This document shows positions 6,274 to 14,192 of a stretch of DNA of 36,097 bases, one piece after another. A program made the position numbers and the translations under genes. Under the pieces are notes generated by a model, which saw nothing but the letters and a program-made list of their open reading frames with translations, had not been told where the DNA came from and ran no database searches. The DNA comes from an uncultured Lysobacteraceae bacterium (GTDB lineage Bacteria; Pseudomonadota; Gammaproteobacteria; Xanthomonadales; Xanthomonadaceae). Location of the stretch: NCBI GenBank assembly GCA_936911875.1, contig CAKZGB010000001.1:1-36097 (forward strand), in the 5' to 3' direction. Position 1 is the stretch's first letter. Each line of letters opens with the position of its first letter.

Positions 6274-8535
6274 ATGTCTGCTATTTCCGCGCCTGTACGC
6301 GCCCAACTGACGCTAGCTATTGCCATGGCCTTGGTCTCGCCGACCGCCATTGCTCAGGCGCAAACGCAAACGCAAACGCAAACTGCGACGACCGCTGACC
6401 CGACGCCCGCCACTGCAACGACGACCACGACTGACGCCGATAAGGCCGCGGCGGAAAAGACCACCAAGGTCGGCACCGTCAAAGTGCAAGGCAGCAGCGA
6501 TACCGACGAGCGTCGCAACGACTCCGTCTCCAAGATCATCTACAAGCGCGAAGACCTGCTCAAGCAAGGCGACACCAGCATCTTTGATGTGCTCAAGCGT
6601 CTGCCGGGTGTGAGCCAAGGCGGCCGTGGTGGCGGTCCGCGTATGCGCGGCCTGGGTGGCGGTTACACGCAGATCCTGGTCGATGGCCAAGCGCAGGGTA
6701 GTGGCTTTAACCTCTCGCAGATCGCGCCGGAAATGATTGAGCGCATCGAAGTGATCCCCAGCGCGACGGCTGAAAACAGCACCCGTGCTGTGGCCGGCAC
6801 TATCAACGTCGTGCTGCGCAAGAACCTGTCGCGTTCGCAACGCAAGTTGAGCGCGTTCGGCGGTACCGGCGGCGGTCGCAATATGGGCGGCGCCAACATC
6901 ACGTTCTCCAATTCCACGCCGACGTTCGGTTACAACGTCATGCTCGGTACGATGGCAATGGATTTTGAAAATCAGTCCAACAGCGAAGAACGTCGCTACG
7001 ATGACAACGGCAACCTGATTGCTCAACGCATCAATCAGAGCGACGTGGACATGAGCAATCCCGGCCTGATGAACATGACGCGTTTGAACTGGACATTCCC
7101 GAGCGGCGATTCGATGGCGTTCCAGATGATGGCCAACGCCAACAAGTCCCAAAACACATCGGATCTTTCGTACATCTCGCCGGTGGGTGCGCAAGCGGCG
7201 ATTCCGTATTCGCGGACCGAGACCGAATCCAAGTCGTGGGGCGCTCGTCCCTCGCTTGAATATACGCATCCTTATGGCGATGCCGGTACGTTCACCACGC
7301 GCGTCGGCATGGAGTTTGACAAGAGCAAGTCGACCTCGCCGCTGACCGGCTACGACGTCAACCGCAACCACATCATTGATCGCTATTGGGTTTCCGAGAA
7401 TAGCTCGCGCGGACTCAAGAGCAACGGTAAGTTCGAAAACACCGTCGCCAAGACGCACAAGATCAGCAGCGGCTGGGATTTCAGCACCGATGACACCGTG
7501 CAGGTGCGCAATCAGTGGGATACGCCGGTGGGCGGATCGACTTCGTATTTCACCGACAAGGTCGACGTCAAAATCAACCGCGCCGCCGTCTTTGCGCAAG
7601 ATGAGTTCCCCGTCAGCAAAGATGTATCGGCCTACCTCGGTCTGCGTTGGGAGGGCTCCAAGACTTACGTCAATGGCCTGCAGTTCGGTTCGTTTACCAA
7701 CAGCACCAGCGTGCTGAGCCCGATTGCGAACTTGCTGTGGCGCCTGCCGGGCATGGAGCGCGATCAGATTCGCATTGGTTTGGCACGCACGTATAACCAA
7801 CCGGGTTCGAGCCAGCTGATTCCGCGGGCCACGCCTTCGATCGATGGCGAGAACTCCGTCAACTCGCCGCTCAGCACGGGCAATCCGCAACTGCGCCCCG
7901 AACTGTCGATGGGACTGGACGTCGCGTACGAACATTACTTCGGTAAGACCGGTTTTATGGGTCTGAGCGCCTACTACCGTGATATTGACGATGCGATCAC
8001 CAACATCATCCAGTTTGATCAGGATATGAACCTGTGGATCAGCCGTCCGGAAAATGCCGGTACGGCCAAGGCCTGGGGTGCAACGGCCGAAGCCAAGTTC
8101 CCGCTGCGCGCGCTGCTGCCGACCGGTCCCGACATGGACATCCGTTCCAACATTTCGTGGAACCGTTCGCGTGTGAGCTACTGGTCCGCACCGTACAACG
8201 CGCTGGCTTCGCAAACGCCGCTGACCGGCAACTTCGGTTTTGACTGGCGCCCGAACAACAAGATGACGTTAGGTTCGGACTTGAGTTACAACCAGGGCCG
8301 CACGTCACGCACTTCGGACAACTCGATTGCCCGCACGTGGTCGACATGGAATCTGGATGCCTTCGCCACGTACAAGTTCACGCCCAAGCTGCTGATGCGC
8401 GCCTCGGCCAACAATCTGCTGCCTAAGGATGAGCACAACTACGCCTACTCGGATCTGCCGGTGGGTTACAGCGAGCGCGATTCGTGGTCCAATAACTACC
8501 GGTCCTATCGCCTGATGCTTGAGTACAAGTTCTAA
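6274..8535 (+). CDS. TonB-dependent outer-membrane receptor
   Basis: This is an active transporter of the outer membrane powered by TonB. It has a signal peptide (residues 1-29, ending near PTAIAQAQ), then a low-complexity Gln/Thr/Ala/Pro linker (QTQTQTQT, TTTT), and a plug domain around residues 75-185: SIFDVLKRLPGVSQGG, MRGLGGGYTQILVDGQ, IERIEVIPSATAEN and AGTINVVLRK. A beta barrel of about 570 residues ends in a terminal aromatic (LEYKF), the usual BAM signal. There is no separate N-terminal signalling domain. The ligand is unknown; its stop codon touches the start of a carboxylesterase, so an ester-bearing substrate is conceivable. A TAGGAAA site precedes the ATG. Confidence 0.95.
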   Translation: MSAISAPVRAQLTLAIAMALVSPTAIAQAQTQTQTQTATTADPTPATATTTTTDADKAAAEKTTKVGTVKVQGSSDTDERRNDSVSKIIYKREDLLKQGDTSIFDVLKRLPGVSQGGRGGGPRMRGLGGGYTQILVDGQAQGSGFNLSQIAPEMIERIEVIPSATAENSTRAVAGTINVVLRKNLSRSQRKLSAFGGTGGGRNMGGANITFSNSTPTFGYNVMLGTMAMDFENQSNSEERRYDDNGNLIAQRINQSDVDMSNPGLMNMTRLNWTFPSGDSMAFQMMANANKSQNTSDLSYISPVGAQAAIPYSRTETESKSWGARPSLEYTHPYGDAGTFTTRVGMEFDKSKSTSPLTGYDVNRNHIIDRYWVSENSSRGLKSNGKFENTVAKTHKISSGWDFSTDDTVQVRNQWDTPVGGSTSYFTDKVDVKINRAAVFAQDEFPVSKDVSAYLGLRWEGSKTYVNGLQFGSFTNSTSVLSPIANLLWRLPGMERDQIRIGLARTYNQPGSSQLIPRATPSIDGENSVNSPLSTGNPQLRPELSMGLDVAYEHYFGKTGFMGLSAYYRDIDDAITNIIQFDQDMNLWISRPENAGTAKAWGATAEAKFPLRALLPTGPDMDIRSNISWNRSRVSYWSAPYNALASQTPLTGNFGFDWRPNNKMTLGSDLSYNQGRTSRTSDNSIARTWSTWNLDAFATYKFTPKLLMRASANNLLPKDEHNYAYSDLPVGYSERDSWSNNYRSYRLMLEYKF
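6357..6384 (+). repeat. Hexanucleotide CAAACG tandem repeat inside the receptor gene
   Basis: CAAACG is repeated nearly four times and encodes alternating Gln-Thr just after the signal peptide. The unit is a multiple of three, so copy-number changes would lengthen or shorten the periplasmic linker without shifting the frame. Confidence 0.8.
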
Positions 8536-9218
8536 TGTCCGATTTGCTCGAGACCCACGTCGTTACCACCGGACCCGCGCCGCGCTATGTCGTCATTTGG
8601 CTGCATGGTTTAGGGGCCGATGGCTTTGATTTTGCGCCGCTGGTTCCCGAGCTGGCTCAGCCCGATTGGCCCGATCTGAAATTCGTGTTCCCGCACGCAC
8701 CCGTGCGACCGATCACGATCAATAACGGCTATCCGATGCGGGCTTGGTACGACATCCGCGAAATGGATCTTGAGCAACGCTCAGATCTCGAAGGCGTTTA
8801 CGGCTCCGTAGCGCAGATCGATGCACTGATCGATGCGGAAATCGCCGCCGGATTTGCACCCGAGAACGTGATCCTCGCCGGCTTCTCGCAAGGTGGTGCC
8901 ATCGCATTGACGATGGCCCTGCAGTCGCGCCACCGGCTGCCGCACGTGATTGCACTGTCGACTTACTTGCCGGCACCAATGGCAACGACAGAGCAATACC
9001 GTAACAGCGGTCGCAAGCCGATGTCCAAGATCTTTATGGCGCACGGCATGATCGATCCGGTCGTGCCGATGCACGCAGGTATGCAGTCGTATCAGCTGCT
9101 CGAATCGGTCGGGTTCCACGTGCAGTGGCATGCGTACGCAGGCCTGCAGCACCAGTTGGCGCCGCAAGAGGTAACCGATCTTCAGCGCTGGTTAGGCACG
9201 ATTCTGACGGCCGGCTAA
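8535..9218 (+). CDS. Carboxylesterase/phospholipase-type alpha/beta hydrolase
   Basis: A 227-residue serine hydrolase of the bacterial carboxylesterase II / acyl-protein thioesterase-like family. The oxyanion-hole strand VVIWLHGLGADGFDF is near residue 20. The nucleophile elbow is GFSQGG (Ser118), with Asp174 (HGMIDPVVP) and His206 (GLQHQL) completing the triad. No signal peptide is visible, so it should act in the cytosol on short or medium acyl esters. Its ATG shares one base with the TAA stop of the TonB receptor, so translation is coupled to that gene. Confidence 0.93.
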   Translation: MSDLLETHVVTTGPAPRYVVIWLHGLGADGFDFAPLVPELAQPDWPDLKFVFPHAPVRPITINNGYPMRAWYDIREMDLEQRSDLEGVYGSVAQIDALIDAEIAAGFAPENVILAGFSQGGAIALTMALQSRHRLPHVIALSTYLPAPMATTEQYRNSGRKPMSKIFMAHGMIDPVVPMHAGMQSYQLLESVGFHVQWHAYAGLQHQLAPQEVTDLQRWLGTILTAG

Positions 9219-9293
9219 TCCGATCGCCGATAGGCGCGCCCGCCCGGCGGGAGCAACTTGGATTCCTCATCCATGACCAAAGGGGAATCCAAA

Positions 9294-10040
9294 ATGAAAG
9301 TCCTGATTATCGAGTCCGATTTGCGGCTGTGCCGTCACTTGGTGTCGCGTCTGCGTTCGGAGCGGGTGGATGCCGAGATTCATCAGACCTCGGATCTGCG
9401 TGGCGCCTTTGGTGCCTTCCAGCAATTAAAGCCCGAGGTGGTGCTGCTCGATCTGCAGATCGGTCACGGGCGCGGCCTCGAGCTGTGCCGGCGCATTGCC
9501 GACTGGAGCGAGCGCACGGCAGTGGTGGCGATTGGCAGCAAAGTGTCCGAGGCCTGCGCTGCATTGGATGCCGGCGCCGGTGATTTTCTGGTGCGCCCGC
9601 TGGAGTACGAGCGACTGGAGCAGGCCATCGACAAGGCCGCGTATCTGTCGGCCGGTTTGAGCACAACCAAGCTGCAAGTTGCTGAGTCCGAGGGCACGTT
9701 CGAGTTCGTGGCTTCGCGTCTGCACGGCGAGCTCAAGATCATTCCGATCCGCGAGATCCGCTGTTTCCGCGCCGAGGACAAATACGTCACGGCCGTCCAT
9801 CGCCATGGTGAAGATCTGATCGACGAACCCCTGTGGCGGCTCGAGGAGCGCTTCGGGGCGCATCATTTCGTGCGGGTGCACCGCAACGGACTGGTCGCGC
9901 GGCAGGCCATTCGTTCGCTACGCAGTACAGGAAGGCACCGCCACACCGTCACTTTGCACGACGGCCAGGAGATGCAGGTCAGCCGTCGGCATGTGGCCCC
10001 GCTGCGCCGCCTTCTGCTGGAACGCCTAAATGGCGGATAA
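9294..10040 (+). CDS. LytTR-type response regulator, AlgR-like, with a degenerate receiver
   Basis: Receiver domain (about residues 1-118) joined to a LytTR DNA-binding domain (about 140-245, with IPIREIRCFRAEDKYVTAVHRHGE and FVRVHRNGLVARQAIRSL). The phospho-acceptor position is Asp53 (VVLLDLQ). Other key sites are changed: the acidic pair reads IES, the switch Thr position reads Gly/Ser (VVAIGSK), and the conserved Lys before Pro is Arg101 (LVRPLE). Phosphorylation may thus be weak or absent. No histidine kinase is adjacent. The order LytTR regulator then hemC recalls algR-hemC in Pseudomonas and relatives. ATG 9294 is chosen over the in-frame ATG at 9258 because the domain starts there and it has an AGGGGAA site. 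It overlaps the longer hemC start at its end. Confidence 0.9.
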   Translation: MKVLIIESDLRLCRHLVSRLRSERVDAEIHQTSDLRGAFGAFQQLKPEVVLLDLQIGHGRGLELCRRIADWSERTAVVAIGSKVSEACAALDAGAGDFLVRPLEYERLEQAIDKAAYLSAGLSTTKLQVAESEGTFEFVASRLHGELKIIPIREIRCFRAEDKYVTAVHRHGEDLIDEPLWRLEERFGAHHFVRVHRNGLVARQAIRSLRSTGRHRHTVTLHDGQEMQVSRRHVAPLRRLLLERLNGG

Positions 10041-10041
10041 T
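10036..10041 (+). promoter_or_regulatory. -10-like box GATAAT six bases before the hemC ATG
   Basis: GATAAT ends six bases before ATG 10048, so a transcript starting 7 bases downstream would begin at or next to the start codon. It overlaps the stop codon of the preceding regulator. No good -35 hexamer is visible, so this is a candidate only. Confidence 0.4.
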
Positions 10042-10047
10042 AAATGC

Positions 10048-10980
10048 ATGACTGTGCTGAAAATCGCTACCCGTAAGAGCCCGTTGGCGCTCTGGCAAAC
10101 CGAATACGTGGCCGCCCAACTCAAGGCGGCCCACCCGGGCGTCGAAATCGAGCTGGTGCCGCTGAGCACCCGTGGCGATGAGGTTCTGGACCGCTCACTC
10201 GCTGCAATCGGCGGCAAGGGCCTGTTCCTGAAAGAACTGGAACTGTCGATGGAACGCGGTGAGGCCAATCTGGCCGTGCATTCGCTAAAAGACGTGCCGA
10301 TGGAACTGGAACCGGGCTTTTCGTTGGCCGCCGTGCTGCCGCGTGAGGACGAGTCCGATGCCTTCGTCAGTAATTTGGCGGCGGATTTGGAGTCGCTGCC
10401 CACGGGTGCGATTGTCGGAACCTCGTCGTTGCGTCGTCAGGCACAGTTGCGCGCATTGCGTCCCGATCTGGAGATCCGCGATCTGCGTGGCAATGTCAAT
10501 ACGCGTCTGGCCAAGCTGGATGCCGGTGAGTATCACGCCATCATTCTGGCGTCGGCCGGTCTGAAGCGTTTGGGTTTTGACTCGCGCATCCGCACGCGCC
10601 TGCTGGCACCGCACTGGTTGCCCGCACCCGCGCAGGGTGCCATCGCCATTGAATGTTTCACGGCCGATACCGAGAGCCTGCGACTGTGCAGCGCCTTGAA
10701 CGATGCCGCCACGTGGACGCGTGTGAGCGCCGAGCGTGCCATGAACCGCGCACTGCATGGCAGCTGCCACGTGCCGGTCTCGGCGTTGGCCACATTGAAT
10801 GGCGAGCGTCTGCATCTGCAAGGTGGGGTGGGCGATGTCACCACCGGCCGTCTGGTGCGCGCCGAGGCGGAAATGCTGATGACCGACGATCACTCGCCCG
10901 AGGACTTGGGTCAATTTGTGGCCAATCAGTTGCTCGAAGGCGGTGCGGCCGAGTTGCTTGGCGCCGCTTTGCTAGACTAA
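10048..10980 (+). CDS. hemC: Porphobilinogen deaminase (hydroxymethylbilane synthase)
   Basis: The enzyme polymerises four porphobilinogen units to hydroxymethylbilane in heme biosynthesis, in the cytosol. The 310 residues contain KIATRKSPLALWQTEYV, the catalytic-Asp segment NLAVHSLKDVP, GTSSLRRQAQL, LRGNVNTRLAKL and the cofactor loop GSCHVPVSALA, with Cys240 as the attachment site of the dipyrromethane cofactor. The in-frame ATG at 10030 would add six residues and overlap the upstream stop; 10048 fits the family start better. hemD, often next, is not here. Confidence 0.96.
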   Translation: MTVLKIATRKSPLALWQTEYVAAQLKAAHPGVEIELVPLSTRGDEVLDRSLAAIGGKGLFLKELELSMERGEANLAVHSLKDVPMELEPGFSLAAVLPREDESDAFVSNLAADLESLPTGAIVGTSSLRRQAQLRALRPDLEIRDLRGNVNTRLAKLDAGEYHAIILASAGLKRLGFDSRIRTRLLAPHWLPAPAQGAIAIECFTADTESLRLCSALNDAATWTRVSAERAMNRALHGSCHVPVSALATLNGERLHLQGGVGDVTTGRLVRAEAEMLMTDDHSPEDLGQFVANQLLEGGAAELLGAALLD

Positions 10981-11016
10981 AGACAGCGGCCTGTTCACGG
11001 CCGAGCGGAGGCCGAT

Positions 11017-11982
11017 TTGGACAAGACAGAACGCGTCATCAAACTGCACAAGATCCTGGCGGGTCGGCGTACGCCTATTGGCGTGCAGGATCTGATGGAT
11101 CGACTGGAAACCTCTCGCGCTACTGTCTATCGCGACATCAACTATCTGCGCGATTACCTGCAAGCCCCGATCGAAACGAGTGAGGAGGGCGTCTGGTATG
11201 ACCACGACCAGGATGACCGTTTTGAATTGCCGGGCATGTGGCTAACACCGGACGAGCTCAATGCACTGCTCGCCGTGCAAGCGATGGCCGCACGCACGCA
11301 GGGCGGTCTGCGTGATCTGCTGGCGCCCTTAGAAAAGCGTGTCAACGCCATGTTCGAGAAGACGGCCGGCGGCAAACGTCGTCCCGCGCTTGATCGCTTG
11401 CGCATGTTGCCGCATCAGATCCGCAATATCCCTGACGAAGTGTTTCGCGTGATTGCCACGGCCGTGCTGCAGCGGACGCGTCTGGAGTTTGACTATCGCG
11501 CGCGCACCACCGGCGAGCGGACGCATCGCGTGGTGTCGCCGCAACTGCTGACCTATTACCGGGACACCTGGTATCTCGATGCCATTGATGAAACCAAGCG
11601 CCAGTTCCGTCGCTTCTCGCTCGATTGCATCAGCAAGCCGACCCTGATCGACGAACGCGCCGCCGACATGGATGCCGAGGAACTGGCCCGCGAGACCGAC
11701 GGCGGTTACGGTATTTTCAGTGGCGATGGCCGCAACATTGCCACCATCGTGTTTTCGCAGAAGATGGCCCGCTGGGTAGCCGATCAGGTCTGGCATCAGG
11801 ACCAGCAGGCGCGCTATCTGCCCGATGGCCGTTTCGAACTGCGCGTTCCTTACAGCAACAGCAGTGAGTTGCTGATGGACGTCCTGCAGTTTGGCGAAGG
11901 CGCCGAAGTCATTGCGCCGATCAAGCTGCGCGAACAGGCCCGTGCCACCTTGCTGCTGGCCTTAAACAAATACGAATCCTGA
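11017..11982 (+). CDS. HTH/WYL-domain transcriptional regulator (YafY-like)
   Basis: The N-terminal winged helix (residues 1-60, ERVIKLHKILAGRRTPIGVQDLMDRLETSRATVYRDINYLRD) is of the HTH_11 type. A WYL domain follows from about residue 140 (FDYRARTTGERTHRVVSPQLLTYYRDTWYLDAIDETKRQFRRFSLD), then a WCX C-terminal extension (IATIVFSQKMARWVADQVW). WYL regulators bind nucleic-acid or nucleotide ligands and often control DNA-damage or defence genes, but this stand-alone type is also common in ordinary genomes. The start is TTG, chosen because GGAGG lies 5 bases upstream and no ATG fits. It lies 36 bases after hemC. Confidence 0.92.
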   Translation: MDKTERVIKLHKILAGRRTPIGVQDLMDRLETSRATVYRDINYLRDYLQAPIETSEEGVWYDHDQDDRFELPGMWLTPDELNALLAVQAMAARTQGGLRDLLAPLEKRVNAMFEKTAGGKRRPALDRLRMLPHQIRNIPDEVFRVIATAVLQRTRLEFDYRARTTGERTHRVVSPQLLTYYRDTWYLDAIDETKRQFRRFSLDCISKPTLIDERAADMDAEELARETDGGYGIFSGDGRNIATIVFSQKMARWVADQVWHQDQQARYLPDGRFELRVPYSNSSELLMDVLQFGEGAEVIAPIKLREQARATLLLALNKYES

Positions 11983-12028
11983 CCGCAGCACGCGGTCCCA
12001 ATACCATTGAATAGAGAGAAGCTACTGA

Positions 12029-14185
12029 ATGAATGTATCGCGCTGGCAGACTGTGGGCATGTTGGCCCTCGCATCGTCGTTGTTAACGGCAACGGCCTTG
12101 GCGGCAACACCCAAATCGACTGCAAACGCTGCGGCCTCTTCGGGTAAATCCATGAACAGCAACGCACCTGCCGATCCGTATCTGTGGCTCGAAGATGTCG
12201 AGGGCGAACGCCAACTGGCGTGGGTCCGCGAGCGCAACAAGTCGGTCGAGCCGCTGACATCCACCGCCGAGTTCAAGCAACTCGAAGCCGGCATCCGCGC
12301 GCAACTCGATTCCAAGGCCAAGATTCCGGGTGTCGAGAAAATCGGCGAGTACTACTACAACCTGTGGAAGGACGAGTCGAATCCGCGCGGCCTGTGGCGC
12401 CGGACAACGCTCGAAGAGTTCCGCAAGGCCGAATCGAAATGGGAGCCGGTGCTGGATCTCGATGCTTTGGGTAAGGCAGAAAACACGAATTGGGTATACA
12501 AGGGTTCCGACTGTCCGCCGCCCTATAACCGTTGCCTGGTGCAACTCTCGCGCGGTGGTGCCGATGCCGTCGAGATCCGCGAATTCGATCTGAACACTCT
12601 CACCTTTTTCAAAGACGGTTTCCGGTTGCCCGAGGCCAAGGGCAGCATGAGCTATATCGATGCCGACACGGCCTTCGTCAGTACGGATTTCGGTCCGGGT
12701 TCGATGACGCCATCGGGCTATCCGCGCATCGTCAAGATCTGGAAGCGGGGCACTCCGCTGAGCGCTGCCAAGACCGTGTTTGAGGCCGGTGTCAAAGACA
12801 TGACCGCCGGTGCGACGCATGATTTCACGCCCGGTTATGAGCGCAGCTTTGTTTATCGCATGCCGGATTTTTACAGCAGCGAACTGTTTGAGCTCAACAA
12901 GGCCGGCAAGCCGGTCAAGATCGGGGCGCCCGATAGTGCTGAAAAATCAGTGATTCGCGACTGGTTGCTGATCAAGCCGCGCGAGGATTACAAAGTCGGC
13001 AAGACGGTGTATCCGGCCGGCTCTCTCATCGCTACCAACTACGATCAGTTCATGGCCGGCAAGCGCGAGTTCAAGGTACTGTTCACGCCCGACGCGCATA
13101 CAGCGCTGCAAGGCTTCTCGGCAACGCGCAACTATCTGGTCCTGAGCACGCTTAAGGATGTCAAATCGCGCCTGACTGTCCTCAAGATTCCGCAGGCCGG
13201 TGCTAGCGATTGGGAACAAGTCGAGCAGCCGGGCATTCCGGCATTCGGTGATGTGTCGGTTAGTGCAGTGGATGCCTTGGATTCCGATGCCCTATGGATG
13301 ACCAGCACGGACTTCCTGAGCCCGACCACGCTGTCATGGTTGGATGTGGGCAGTGTCCCGGTTCCGCTCAAATCCAACCCGCTGTTCTGGGACAGTAGCA
13401 ATTACGAGGTCAAGCAGGAATTTGCCACCAGCAAGGACGGCACCAGGATTCCTTACTTCATTGTGATGCGTAAGGGCACTAAGCTCGACGGCAAAAATCC
13501 GACGCTATTGAATGGCTACGGCGGATTTGAGGTGCCGATGCTGCCGGCGTATTCCGGCACGCGTGGCATCGCCTGGCTGGATAAGGGTGGGGTGTTCGTA
13601 CTTGCCAATATTCGCGGCGGTGGCGAATACGGTCCGAACTGGCACCAGTCGGTCATCAAGCAAAATCGTCATAAGGTGTACGAGGATTTCTCATCGGTAG
13701 CTAAGCACCTGATCCTGACCGGTGTCACGTCGCCGGAGCATCTGGGGGCAATCGGCGGTTCCAATGGCGGTTTGCTGACCGGCAACATGCTGACGCAATA
13801 TCCGGAGCTGTTCGGTGCCATCGTAATTCAGGTGCCGCTGCTGGATATGTACCGTTACAGCCAACTGCTGGCAGGCAACAGCTGGATGGCCGAGTATGGC
13901 GATCCGCAAACCAAGGACTGGGAATTCATTAAGACCTTCTCGCCGTATCACCTGTTTGATGCCAAGCGCCAATACCCGCCGACCTTGTTCACTACCTCGA
14001 CGCGTGACGACCGCGTGCATCCGGCACACGCGCGCAAGATGATGGCCAAGATGCTTGAGGCCGGCAAGACCGCGTACTACTACGAGAACATCGAAGGCGG
14101 CCACGGCGGCGCGGCCAATAACGCACAAGCCGCACACATGTGGGCGCTGTCGTATACCTTCCTGTGGAACGAGCTATCGAAGTAA
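12029..14185 (+). CDS. Secreted prolyl oligopeptidase (S9A)
   Basis: A serine peptidase that cuts after proline in short peptides. A signal peptide (residues 1-26, LASSLLTATALAA) sends it to the periplasm or beyond. The segment DPYLWLEDVEGERQLAWVRERN is the family N-terminus, followed by a beta-propeller (about 90-430) that gates access, and a C-terminal alpha/beta-hydrolase domain. The triad is Ser578 (GGSNGGLLTG), Asp660 (TRDDRVHP) and His692 (EGGHGGA). Length (718) is typical. A GAGAGAAG ribosome site precedes the ATG. Its stop is only 7 bases from the convergent CHAT gene, leaving no room for a normal terminator. Confidence 0.95.
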   Translation: MNVSRWQTVGMLALASSLLTATALAATPKSTANAAASSGKSMNSNAPADPYLWLEDVEGERQLAWVRERNKSVEPLTSTAEFKQLEAGIRAQLDSKAKIPGVEKIGEYYYNLWKDESNPRGLWRRTTLEEFRKAESKWEPVLDLDALGKAENTNWVYKGSDCPPPYNRCLVQLSRGGADAVEIREFDLNTLTFFKDGFRLPEAKGSMSYIDADTAFVSTDFGPGSMTPSGYPRIVKIWKRGTPLSAAKTVFEAGVKDMTAGATHDFTPGYERSFVYRMPDFYSSELFELNKAGKPVKIGAPDSAEKSVIRDWLLIKPREDYKVGKTVYPAGSLIATNYDQFMAGKREFKVLFTPDAHTALQGFSATRNYLVLSTLKDVKSRLTVLKIPQAGASDWEQVEQPGIPAFGDVSVSAVDALDSDALWMTSTDFLSPTTLSWLDVGSVPVPLKSNPLFWDSSNYEVKQEFATSKDGTRIPYFIVMRKGTKLDGKNPTLLNGYGGFEVPMLPAYSGTRGIAWLDKGGVFVLANIRGGGEYGPNWHQSVIKQNRHKVYEDFSSVAKHLILTGVTSPEHLGAIGGSNGGLLTGNMLTQYPELFGAIVIQVPLLDMYRYSQLLAGNSWMAEYGDPQTKDWEFIKTFSPYHLFDAKRQYPPTLFTTSTRDDRVHPAHARKMMAKMLEAGKTAYYYENIEGGHGGAANNAQAAHMWALSYTFLWNELSK

Positions 14186-14192
14186 CGCGAAT

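Noticed and set aside
6357..6384. CAAACG repeat as an on/off phase-variation switch
   Set aside because: The unit is 6 bases, so length changes stay in frame and cannot switch the gene off.
11017..11982. WYL regulator as a marker of a defence island
   Set aside because: Its neighbours are hemC and a prolyl oligopeptidase; no restriction, toxin-antitoxin or phage-defence gene is present.
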